The position numbers and the translations under genes were made by a program. From CAWCON01 sp963797185 (GTDB taxonomy: Bacteria; Patescibacteriota; Saccharimonadia; Saccharimonadales; UBA4665), in the NCBI GenBank assembly GCA_963797185.1, contig CAWCON010000001.1, positions 1-64,000 on the forward strand: a DNA stretch of 64,000 nucleotides. The letters run 5' to 3'. The notes under the pieces were generated by a model, which had not been told where the DNA came from, ran no database searches, and saw only the letters and a program-made list of their open reading frames with translations. Of the stretch, positions 48,402-56,799 are shown piece by piece. Positions within the stretch are counted from its first letter, which is position 1. Each line of letters starts with the position of its first letter.

Positions 48402-48496
48402 CCCACGATTCTATCATTTGGACACTTATAGATGGTACTAACCTGGTGTGGTGTCCATCTTGAAGCCAATAAAACTTTACTAACTTTTATATACTG

Positions 48497-48524
48497 ATCA
48501 AGAGCTATTCGAACACCTCTTGAT
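48497..48524 (-). terminator. Hairpin after the 958-residue surface gene
   Basis: ATCAAGAG (48497-48504) and CTCTTGAT (48517-48524), perfect 8-bp stem, 12-base loop, 6 bases after the stop codon on the minus strand. No clean U-tract follows. Confidence 0.5.
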
Positions 48525-48529
48525 TAAAT

Positions 48530-51406
48530 TTAACCGACACTAAGACGCATTAGCCTTAAGTTCTGACCTCCGCCACCTGTAGATGATGACGATCCTCCAC
48601 TTGGGGCTTGGTAAACCTGCCATTCAGCACCCTGAAAAGCCTGATTAGCAGAGTTGAAAGTTGAAGAATTGTTGCCTATGGTAGCAGCGGCAGAGTCGGG
48701 TTCTCCGGCGAGACTCGTCTGAGTCACTACCAACTTAAGCTTGGTAGCAGCACCGCTCAAAGAGAAGCTACCAGCAAAGGCTGAGGCATGATCCCACCAG
48801 GTAGTGCGCACTGCAGGGTCGACATTGCCGGGCGTTCCCGGAGCAGCCACTGAAACAGCGGTAGCATTTGAATAAGAGTAAACTGTGGTGTCAGATCCCC
48901 CAATAGTAGCAACAATCTCAAAGGCAATCGGTGCCGAGGCGCCATAGTTTTTACCCGACTGGCTCAGTAAACTAGGATTCCATGGAGGAACACCCTTTAG
49001 GGCAAAGATATAGCTACCAGCAGCAACGGTACCGCCAGAGCTGCCAAAGTTTGAGGCAACAACCGAGGCGGGAATTGTAGCATCGAAATAAGGCGCGCCC
49101 GGTGAAGGCGGATCGTTGATATAGTTATGCCCCCAGCTACCGCTTCCTATAGGACTAACTGAAGCTGATGATTCGTTAACGAGCGTCTCCGCCGTCTGAA
49201 CCAGGTTAGCCTGTACGTTTGCCACGCTGATTATATTGGAGCCCGTGTCGACCACAGATACAGTAGTGCTAAGAGGAAGAAACACAGCGGTTACGAGATC
49301 ATCTGTTGGCACCGTAATTTGAGTACCGGTGACCGTGACCATGACCGGAGTTCCAAAGCCATTCTGAGCAGTGGCGGCTGACGCAGCGCCGGAAGATCCG
49401 ACATTGAGAGTAACAGTGTCGGCAGTGAAGGTGGAAGCCAGAAGTATAACATCTCGTGATAGGGATGAGCTACTGTAGTGCAGCCCCAAGAAATGGGTAT
49501 CTCCAGGCGAACTAGCTGAGCCGAAAGACAACTGGGTGGGTTTCGAGGTAGGAGAACAAGTAGTACCCCTTAGTGCCTCACTCATAACGTGCATAGCGAC
49601 AGCACCCGCACGGATACTGCCACCCTCAATAAATCCGGACGGATCAGAGGGATCAGCCCCAACAACAGTGTCAAAGAAGTATAGATTCTCCTTAGGGAAG
49701 CCGTTAAGTTCACGCACCATCGCTAACTTTGTACAGTGAGCAGCATGACGACGCATGTGGTAAACACCATAATAACAGCCGTAGTTGCCAGTTTCGGTGT
49801 CCCAGAAAGTCAGGTGTGGCGAAGAGGAGGCAGCAATGGCGGTGCTGATACCCCCATAATCTTGACGCAATGAAACTATATCCGGTTGATTCTCGTAACT
49901 ATTCTCATGGTGGCCGCTGGTGCCGTTAAGACTCGTTGCATTAATAACGGCAGTAAATTCTGATGCCGAAGAATTATTATAGATTCCGCCCGAGCAGTAG
50001 CCAATTAGCTTGGCGCTGGAATCAGCAGCCAAAATTGCAGTTGCGTCGGTGTTAATACCAGAAATGATGTTTGCTTGACTCCACCCCTCATCCTCGGGTT
50101 CATTGGTTGGCACCTCATACGTCGCGCCACTGAAACCATTTGTTACCATCTGACTGACGAAGGTGCCGTATTGTGCGGCTGTTGGGCTTTGATATGTTCC
50201 TGAGGTACTAGTAGCGAGCCATAAGGTATGGGGTCGTGCTGAGTCGAGACCTGGTCCTTGGAAGTAGGGATCGCTCGCATAGTTAGAAGCAATTTGAGAA
50301 GCCGATGATTGGGGCCAACTGTACTGACCGCGATCCTGGGCGGTACCCATCCAGGCGCAGAGTGCGAAACTATTGCCAGTGCTGACGGTATAGCCTTCGG
50401 CTACTGGATCAAAGCCTTGGGGAGTCGCTCCAACATAGAAATAGCAACCAATAGGTTGGGGACTAGTAACAAAGCTACCGGAAGCACCGGCAACGGTAGC
50501 ATGCTGGAGAACTAATACATTACCTACCGTGTGTGGACTGACGTTAACAACGTACGAAGACGCGCCACTAGAGGAGTTGCCATTCGTCCACACGCCAACA
50601 TGAGACATTGAGATCGAGCCAGTACCACTGGCTCCAAGAATAACTCCCGTGGCGTAGCTAACTCCTGCTGATGCCTGCGAGCAAGTCGGTGAAGTAGTGC
50701 CTGAAGAAAGATTAAGATTATAACAAAAGGCAGCTGGATTGGCGCCTGTTCCATTTTGAGGCGTATAGGTATATCCACTCGTACTGCCAGCGCTTATCGT
50801 CGAACCCCCACCTTCGGCACACCCTACATAGAGCTGATTATTAGCGGTAGCTGTAAGGGAAGGGAATGCTACCGTCGTACTCGATCCATTTGTGACAACA
50901 CTACTGTTAATCTGAGCCCAGGTAGGCGAAGATAGACCTGAAGAGAACTCATCTATCTCAGCGCTCCACAACTGAGCGCCAGGGATACCTGATACATAAA
51001 GAGGAATGTTCGATCCCGTAGTAGTGACTTCACCCCACCAAATTTCTTCATCATTCTGACCGCTGGTGGGAGCTGAAGCTTGGTGCCAAGTAGCAACACC
51101 GCCACCTTGTACCGATGGCGCAGATTGGTTAACGACAAACTGATAATCATCGATCCCAACAGAGCCACCACTAACCCAAACTCCTGATGTGGCGACAGTA
51201 ATCTGGCTGACAGTTGTGGCGCATGTACCACTGGCCACTGTTGCTCCACTGCTGTTGTAAACCGTCCAAGATGTGGCGCCAATCGGGTACAAACCATCAG
51301 AAACTCCGCCTTGACCATAGCCATTAATAACAATGGTCGGCGTGTCGGCGTGTCGGTAAATCCCTTCCCACGCGTTGGCAGTAACGGTGACAGTATAGGC
51401 AGACAT
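48530..51406 (-). CDS. Large protein with clan-GH-A-like glycosidase barrel between beta-rich regions
   Basis: 958 residues, Ser/Thr/Gly/Ala-rich. Residues 1-300 are beta-rich repeats resembling LamG/concanavalin-like phage or surface modules (GIDDYQFVV, SAEIDEFSSG). Residues about 315-640 look like a TIM-barrel glycosidase: acid/base site ATYEVPTNEPEDEGW (Glu436) and nucleophile site HLTFWDTETGNYG (Glu538), as in GH5/GH39-type clan A. The rest is again beta-rich and ends in a Gly/Ser stretch (GGSSSSTGGGGQN). No signal peptide, membrane segment or sorting motif is visible, so export is unexplained. It follows the tail-fibre-like gene by 88 bases. Exact substrate is unknown. Confidence 0.65.
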   Translation of the reverse strand: MSAYTVTVTANAWEGIYRHADTPTIVINGYGQGGVSDGLYPIGATSWTVYNSSGATVASGTCATTVSQITVATSGVWVSGGSVGIDDYQFVVNQSAPSVQGGGVATWHQASAPTSGQNDEEIWWGEVTTTGSNIPLYVSGIPGAQLWSAEIDEFSSGLSSPTWAQINSSVVTNGSSTTVAFPSLTATANNQLYVGCAEGGGSTISAGSTSGYTYTPQNGTGANPAAFCYNLNLSSGTTSPTCSQASAGVSYATGVILGASGTGSISMSHVGVWTNGNSSSGASSYVVNVSPHTVGNVLVLQHATVAGASGSFVTSPQPIGCYFYVGATPQGFDPVAEGYTVSTGNSFALCAWMGTAQDRGQYSWPQSSASQIASNYASDPYFQGPGLDSARPHTLWLATSTSGTYQSPTAAQYGTFVSQMVTNGFSGATYEVPTNEPEDEGWSQANIISGINTDATAILAADSSAKLIGYCSGGIYNNSSASEFTAVINATSLNGTSGHHENSYENQPDIVSLRQDYGGISTAIAASSSPHLTFWDTETGNYGCYYGVYHMRRHAAHCTKLAMVRELNGFPKENLYFFDTVVGADPSDPSGFIEGGSIRAGAVAMHVMSEALRGTTCSPTSKPTQLSFGSASSPGDTHFLGLHYSSSSLSRDVILLASTFTADTVTLNVGSSGAASAATAQNGFGTPVMVTVTGTQITVPTDDLVTAVFLPLSTTVSVVDTGSNIISVANVQANLVQTAETLVNESSASVSPIGSGSWGHNYINDPPSPGAPYFDATIPASVVASNFGSSGGTVAAGSYIFALKGVPPWNPSLLSQSGKNYGASAPIAFEIVATIGGSDTTVYSYSNATAVSVAAPGTPGNVDPAVRTTWWDHASAFAGSFSLSGAATKLKLVVTQTSLAGEPDSAAATIGNNSSTFNSANQAFQGAEWQVYQAPSGGSSSSTGGGGQNLRLMRLSVG

Positions 51407-51494
51407 TAATGTAGCCCTGTGGACGTAATCAGGTTTGCTGCGCTCATCTTATCAACCCTCACGTAAGCTGTTTTGCTACCACAGCGGCTCACCA

Positions 51495-53387
51495 TTAGAT
51501 ATTCTGTCCTCGAATAGAGGCGATCCAATTAGTACCGTCATCACAGTGAAACGTAAAAGAATCCATCTTGTTTGCAGCGGTCGTAAGCGTTGGGGCAGAG
51601 CCACCAGGCCACTTAAGACTACCAAACCATGTAACGGTACGTGAACCAGTACCATCTTGGAGTAAATCAAGATCAAACCATACACCAACGCCAGCAGTTG
51701 GAGCCGTAAGAGTACAGTTGGCAGTTAGTTCAAGGTAGTTAATTTGCGCCGCCAAGAGTGTTTGGGTTGTCCCAGAGCTAGCCACTGTATGAACTGTCTG
51801 TGTTCCCGTATAAGCAGCTACAACATCCCAAGTATTAGCGGCAGTTTGAACAGCAACTAATGTGCCGTATTGAGACATGACGGTCAGAGAACCATGCACA
51901 GTAACTCCAGCGCCAGCAGCCACGGTCAGAGAACCAGTGCCAACTTGACGGAAGACCGCCATAGAGCCAACCGGAGCATCTACTGAACTGTTTGGTGGGA
52001 TAGTAACCGTACCCGCAGAGCTAGAGTTGTAATCCCCCTCGGCTCCTATATCAGTTGCAGATAATGTCCAGCCAGATGAATAGCTGTTGATAGTAACTGG
52101 TGTTTGTGGAATCTGATCCAAGGGAGTGTCATCAGTTAAAACATACCAGATTGCAGATGATGTTGTGTATTGAAGTATGGCACCTTGATGAAGAAGTTGC
52201 AGAGTTAAACTGGTAGCACCTGATACGATATTAAAAACATCACCACCACTAGCGCTAATCGTCAGCGTGTTGCCAAGCGTGCTCTTAATAATCTTTACCC
52301 CGATCTGGGATTTATCAGAAGGAGCATGCGGTAAGGTGACGGTAACGCTTGCACTCGACACATCAACGGGCACAAAATCTCCAACACTTGCATTATAGGC
52401 GCTCGTTTTAACAGCAGTGGGTGCTAGCTCTGAAGCAGCTGAAGGTGTCGCCCAGGTAGCTGCAGAGCTACTACTGGCAGTAATGACTTGGCCGGAGGAT
52501 GGAGTACCAGTAACTGCTACTCCATTAACCTTAGCCACTGTAGGAGAAGGCAGAGTACCACTAAGGTCTCCACCAGCTGTGGAGGAGATGGTAGCGGCTG
52601 TTCCTAGTCCTAAGTTTGTTCTGGCAGTGGAAGCTACTGCTACATCAGATAAGTTATTACTGGCTTGTAGAAGTCCAGTCACTGCACCAGTCATACCATC
52701 AACTGAGGATACTGCTCCACCTCCACCTGATGGTGTAGCCCAGGTAGCAGCTGAGGATGAGGAGGCAGTAATAACCTGGCCGGAGGATGGAGTACCAGTA
52801 ACTGCTACTCCATTAACCTTAGCAACCGTTGGAGATGGAAGGGTGCCTGAGAGATCTCCACCAGCAGTAGAGGAGATGGTAGCTGCGCTACCAAGACCGA
52901 GGTTTGTGCGGGCAGTAGAAGTACTCGCTAGATCACTTAGGTTGTTAGCCTTCTGAGCTGCTCCAGCTACCGTAGTATTAGCAGAGATGATAGCCTCTAC
53001 GTTAGTAGAGTTAGTGATAGTTGGAGTCGTAGCCGTACCAGCAAGATCACCAGCGAGTTGAATTAAGCCTGGGGTACTGGTAGTAGCATTGTTGACGGTA
53101 GTACTGGATACCGTACTCGGTATCCAGCTATTGCTGGAACTGTTATAGGCCAGTACTTGGCCATTACTGGCAGAAGAAGCGGTGGTGGTATCAGCCAGAT
53201 TAGTTAGTTTAAGACTGAGGGCTCCACTGGTAGGAGTAAGCGAATTAATACTAGTGATAGCTCCTGCTGATTGGAGGGCAGTGGTAGAGAGGGTGCCATC
53301 AGTGTTTAACGAGACTCCGAGGAAACCATTGAGGATAGATCCCCAAGTGCCATCATCACTACCTGGTATTGGAAGTCGTTGGGTCAT
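51495..53387 (-). CDS. Phage-tail-fibre-like protein with tandem repeats
   Basis: 630 residues, rich in Ser/Thr/Ala/Gly/Asn. The start LPIPGSDDGTWGSILNGFL (5-23) is a motif of fibre-like proteins in Gram-positive and CPR genomes. Residues 148-220 and 244-316 are near-identical repeats (offset 96): NNLSD...ARTNLGLG...DLSGTLPSPTVAKVNG, a tail-fibre pattern. Later parts are beta-rich (VPVDVSSASVTVTLP, VFNIVSGATSLTL), ending WIASIRGQNI. It should be trimeric and shaft-like. No signal peptide or membrane anchor, and no capsid, sheath or baseplate gene nearby. Adhesion to a host cell is plausible. The 958-residue glycosidase-like protein follows. Confidence 0.7.
   Translation of the reverse strand: MTQRLPIPGSDDGTWGSILNGFLGVSLNTDGTLSTTALQSAGAITSINSLTPTSGALSLKLTNLADTTTASSASNGQVLAYNSSSNSWIPSTVSSTTVNNATTSTPGLIQLAGDLAGTATTPTITNSTNVEAIISANTTVAGAAQKANNLSDLASTSTARTNLGLGSAATISSTAGGDLSGTLPSPTVAKVNGVAVTGTPSSGQVITASSSSAATWATPSGGGGAVSSVDGMTGAVTGLLQASNNLSDVAVASTARTNLGLGTAATISSTAGGDLSGTLPSPTVAKVNGVAVTGTPSSGQVITASSSSAATWATPSAASELAPTAVKTSAYNASVGDFVPVDVSSASVTVTLPHAPSDKSQIGVKIIKSTLGNTLTISASGGDVFNIVSGATSLTLQLLHQGAILQYTTSSAIWYVLTDDTPLDQIPQTPVTINSYSSGWTLSATDIGAEGDYNSSSAGTVTIPPNSSVDAPVGSMAVFRQVGTGSLTVAAGAGVTVHGSLTVMSQYGTLVAVQTAANTWDVVAAYTGTQTVHTVASSGTTQTLLAAQINYLELTANCTLTAPTAGVGVWFDLDLLQDGTGSRTVTWFGSLKWPGGSAPTLTTAANKMDSFTFHCDDGTNWIASIRGQNI
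52430..52930 (-). repeat. 288-bp tandem direct repeat inside the fibre gene
   Basis: Two copies of a 288-bp unit; for example GGCCGGAGGATGGAGTACC starts at 52490 and again at 52778. The protein units of 96 residues are almost identical in the 'LSGTLPSPTVAKVNGVAV' part while third codon positions differ, so the duplication is not recent everywhere. Confidence 0.8.
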
Positions 53388-53497
53388 GTATACCGTATAT
53401 AATCTTCTTTGCTTTAAAGATTCCCTCTTATGCTGCTTTTAGAATAGCATAAGCGAGAGAAGAATGGGTACCAATAAATTCGCAAGACGTCGTTAAC

Positions 53498-53514
53498 CAC
53501 CTAAAGTGGTGTAA
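53498..53514 (-). terminator. Hairpin between the 329-residue gene and the fibre gene
   Basis: ACCACCTAAAGTGGT: 5-6-bp stem (ACCAC/GTGGT, imperfect) about 40 nt after the stop of the 53549 gene on the minus strand; no U-tract. Weak evidence for a terminator. Confidence 0.35.
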
Positions 53515-53548
53515 TAAATATAAATAATGGTAACTACGAAGGATTAAG

Positions 53549-54538
53549 TTAGGTACTTATTTCAAGATGTCGCCGTAATGAATCAGCTATTCTTGGATTG
53601 CTCATTGCTTCCTGTAAAACACTGACCGTCAATCCAACCTCGATAAGGTGTGCTTGAGCCGTGCGAGCCGCTTGATTATCACCAATAACCCGAAATGACC
53701 CAATAGATTCACGTAGGTCATCAACTGCCCGTAAATTATTCATCACCGCCATTGTTCCATAATGGGTACTTGTGACATGGATAATGTTACTACCAGCTAG
53801 TCCGAATTCATCTCCGACTACTCCCGGATTATTAACGAGTGCTTGGTACGCATTAAAAACACCTGTCTGCTTTGAGCCATCTGATCGTAGTGCTGGCGTC
53901 GTTGCCAGAACCACCATTGAAGCTCCGCTAGGATGACGCATGCGCAAAAACGCTGAACCATCAGGCAAAAAACGTACACCATAACGATTGCCTGACAATG
54001 GTTCGAAACCTTTAACGATTGCAGAGTCAACAAATAGCTCTAATTCGTTAGTGGCTTCTGGCGCAAAGCCCGCTACCGTCTCACGCTCCTTACTTGACAA
54101 AACACGTCGTGGGTCAACGGTTGCTACAATAGGTTGTTCCTCTAAGCCATGAGCTTCAACATAACTAAGGGCTGTTTCTATACGCTCCTTATTAGCATTA
54201 TTGGCTGCACCGACGACATTTAGTAATGTGTTTGGTAAATGCTGCAGGTGAGCTACCTCTTCACGTGCGAAGATAACTGGTCCACCACCACGCATTTGCA
54301 GTTTATCGCTTAAGCCCATTACGTCAGACTCAGCACCTTCTGGCACCTTTAGGGCAGGTATCCCGGTAACGTTAGAGGACCAAAGAGCCACCATAGTTGC
54401 CGGATTTGCATCATTAGCATCCTCCGGCAGTTTTCCTGCTTGAAGACGCCATCTCTCTACCCGTACACCACTTCTGGCCACATCGGGGTGCAATAGTGGT
54501 GCGATATTAAAGACATCTTCAGAGGATGCCGCAGCCAT
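53549..54538 (-). CDS. Hypothetical protein next to the surface island
   Basis: 329 residues, not recognised. No signal peptide or membrane segments. It is a mixed alpha/beta protein: LLHPDVARSGVRVERWRLQ near the start, GGGPVIFAREEVAHLQHLPN, a long helical part (NVVGAANNANKERIETALSYVE), SGNRYGVRFLPDGSAFLRM, then a last part with IHVTSTHYGTMAVMNNLRAVDDL. It may be an enzyme or a binding protein specific to the phylum. It lies upstream of the fibre gene on the same strand with a hairpin (ACCACTTTAGGTGGT, about 53500-53514) between them. Confidence 0.6.
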   Translation of the reverse strand: MAAASSEDVFNIAPLLHPDVARSGVRVERWRLQAGKLPEDANDANPATMVALWSSNVTGIPALKVPEGAESDVMGLSDKLQMRGGGPVIFAREEVAHLQHLPNTLLNVVGAANNANKERIETALSYVEAHGLEEQPIVATVDPRRVLSSKERETVAGFAPEATNELELFVDSAIVKGFEPLSGNRYGVRFLPDGSAFLRMRHPSGASMVVLATTPALRSDGSKQTGVFNAYQALVNNPGVVGDEFGLAGSNIIHVTSTHYGTMAVMNNLRAVDDLRESIGSFRVIGDNQAARTAQAHLIEVGLTVSVLQEAMSNPRIADSLRRHLEIST

Positions 54539-54549
54539 CCGCTCAGTTA

Positions 54550-54678
54550 CTACAGTGTAGAGGATAGACCGGGGTCCTTTAATTCAATTAAAAGAGGACG
54601 AGCAATTTGGCTTGCAACCTCTACGGAAACCTGACAAGCCTCTGGCTGTCCTGCTAATTGTTCAGTACTGCTAATCAT
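54550..54678 (-). CDS. Possible 42-residue ORF upstream of the 329-residue gene
   Basis: Reads MISSTEQLAGQPEACQVS, then EVASQIARPLLIELKDPG and STL. The composition looks coding, the stop is 11 bases before the next ATG, and AAAGG lies 14 nt before its start. I do not recognise it, and short frames of this length occur by chance. Confidence 0.35.
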   Translation of the reverse strand: MISSTEQLAGQPEACQVSVEVASQIARPLLIELKDPGLSSTL

Positions 54679-54829
54679 TATTCGCTATACCTTTACTATG
54701 GAAATCCATCTGATTAATGAGAATCTACCTAGCATAATTATACCATCAGATAGCTGATCATAGCTATAATATTGACATTTGAACAAGCTTGTGTTAATAA
54801 TTACAGGTCCTTTTTTAAAACAAAAAATT
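54679..54829. other. Divergent intergenic promoter region
   Basis: A/T-rich spacer between the 42-codon frame and the plus-strand gene at 54830. On the plus strand TTGACA (54772-54777) and TAATAA (54795-54800) are 17 bp apart, a likely promoter with a ~25-nt leader; TATAAT also occurs at 54765-54770. No gene seen. Confidence 0.5.
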
Positions 54830-55189
54830 ATGTCAGCCAACAATCAAGAATCACCACAGTCACAACAACGAATATCGAACTCGTTACGCGTAGCGATTAG
54901 CATGGCAGCTTTGGCTAGTCTGCAGACACCGAACATAGGAGAAGAATCAGTAATCCAGTCCCAACCAGCTGCTGTTGCTTCCGCATCTCCCGAACTGACA
55001 AGTCTAGACGAAACTGCCTCCATGATTAACTCGTTTCCAGCTGAGGCCCCGAGTGCTGGTGCTTCGGACATGACGCTAAACCCTTCTCTGCATATCAACC
55101 TTAACTCAACAGGTGAGCTAGCTCACGAGCAATACGTTTCTCCGGGCGACATACCAGCTACAGCTCAAGAGTATATGGACAACAACTAA
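54830..55189 (+). CDS. Hypothetical protein, Ser/Ala-rich, phylum-specific type
   Basis: 119 residues from the ATG at 54830 (the frame is open upstream to 54779 through the promoter region). A Gln/Ser/Asn-rich start is followed by a weak hydrophobic helix (LRVAISMAALASL), then an acidic Ser/Pro/Ala-rich remainder (SPELTSLDETASMINSF) ending SPGDIPATAQEYMDNN. The helix could be a poor signal sequence. No Shine-Dalgarno. Not recognised. It is the only plus-strand gene in the surface island. Confidence 0.5.
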   Translation: MSANNQESPQSQQRISNSLRVAISMAALASLQTPNIGEESVIQSQPAAVASASPELTSLDETASMINSFPAEAPSAGASDMTLNPSLHINLNSTGELAHEQYVSPGDIPATAQEYMDNN

Positions 55190-55337
55190 AGTTGCCTATA
55201 AAGCGGTTGTTAATGACGGCAAACTCCAGTTTGTACCCGAGAACAACTCAAGCCAAAACCCTAGTTCATAACGACAAGATCCTTCAGCTTTATTCAGCCT
55301 ATCAAGGTTCAAATGTACGTGTAATATACTGCTCTCT

Positions 55338-56703
55338 TTAATATCGAGGTTGATGTAATGACGGTACGGGAGCGACCGGTCGCGCGGGACGAATAACCAT
55401 CGTTGGGAATTGTGGGTTTGCATTATTCAGCTGGCCTGGAAGCGGCGGGTAGTTACTATAATTTGTAGTCTGGACAATAGACGGTTGGTTTTGTAAATCA
55501 TAATCTAACCTGTCGTTAGCTGCCAGTCTCTTTTTCGTCAACATTCGTGCCACAAAGGAGCCAATTATTATCAGCAAAAGAAAGCTTGAGAAACTAATAC
55601 CAGCTACATAAAAAGCTGTTTTCTTCGAGTTTAGTGGTTTTGTGGGCTGCACCTTTAAGGTCTGGATTGGTGCAACGGTTACAGGAGTTGTCGTAGTGGC
55701 TTGGGGGCTTACGATGGGCTGCGAAGTCGGGGCTGGAGTTGAAGTCGGGGCAGTAGTCTTAGTGGTCGATGCCGGTGGAGTGGTGTGTGTTGGAGTAGTT
55801 GCAACCGGCGTAACAGGAGGTTGATTGATATTCTGCCATAAATATCCGGCCGAATGACAGCGGGGCGTCGAACCCCCAATGACAAAATCCACATAGCCAC
55901 CAGGACTCTCGGCATAGATATCAGAATTCGGCATTGTCGAATAACTGCTGACGGCACTATTCGGTACAAGGCCACCATTGGCAGTTATCTCTAAATTAAC
56001 GTGCCACAGCGGTACCGGATAGAGAGTATCGCCATTATTATCCCAGAATTCCGTCCATGATCCCGCCGCCATCGTGGAAACTGGCAGGGACGCTGGCGTT
56101 AGCTCGCGGGAATCGTATGCTGCCGATATACTGCTCAGCTTGACCGGGGAAAGTTATATAGTAAGCAAACCAATCGCCCGTTCCGTCATAGTTGGTTCGC
56201 ACCATCCTGACTCCATACTGTCCAGTAGGAAGATCGCCAAAGTTGTGTCTGAGGCTGATGAATTGGGACCCCGTCTCTGTGCCGTTTGTTTCGGTCGATC
56301 CGGGTCCAAGTTCGATGTTGCTCAAATCAGACGTGTTCCACTGCGAGAATATGGCCATTCCAGTAGTTTGCAGTCCAAAATACTGTCCAGTGTTATCAAT
56401 ATTAGCGTCATACAGCTGCAAGTATTCATCGCTAGTACTGCCGGGATCGTTTAGTATATTAATCTTATACTGCAAAGAGGAAATACTTTGCGAAGTGTCA
56501 AAATCCCAGTTAGTGTATGTCATACCACCGACAGGCGGTGGCGGGTAGTTTGTCGGAGACACACAAGCACTGGCATCGAGGCTGTCGCTAATGTGAACAA
56601 CTTTAATCGACAATGCAGAGAATACTAGAACCCCTATACCTAAACCAAACAGTGTGAGGTTGGCAATTGTAGTAATCTCGTGTTTTAGATTTTTTATTTT
56701 CAT
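55338..56703 (-). pseudogene. Membrane-anchored DUF3472-like surface protein, split by frameshift
   Basis: The 5' frame (start ATG 56703) has a membrane/signal segment (LTLFGLGIGVLVFSALSIKVV) and a beta-rich ectodomain (YFGLQTTGMAIFSQW) and stops just after 56040. The 3' frame continues with SWTEFWDNNGDTLYPVPLWHVN, a Pro/Thr-rich linker, a membrane segment (AFYVAGISFSSFLLLIIIG) and a cytoplasmic tail. Removing one G from the GGCGGCGGGATC run near 56070 joins ...SFHDGGG-SWTEFW..., which fits the homologous neighbour at 56800. It may be a true pseudogene, a phase-variable tract or an assembly error. GYxGLQ plus FS-x-W fits DUF3472. Confidence 0.75.
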
Positions 56704-56799
56704 TACTAACAAGCCTACTATACCATTACCGTTCTGAATTTTCTCCCTTAGACAAAGTCAATTTTTTCCTACTACGTACTGGCTAGCGAGGATACCTTG

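Noticed and set aside
48530..53387. Prophage
   Set aside because: Only fibre-like and enzyme-like genes are present; no structural, packaging, replication, lysis or integrase genes nearby.
54779..54829. Upstream start for the 54830 gene (TTG at 54779)
   Set aside because: The extra residues run through a TTGACA/TAATAA promoter and a T-rich tract; the ATG at 54830 starts the hydrophilic protein cleanly.
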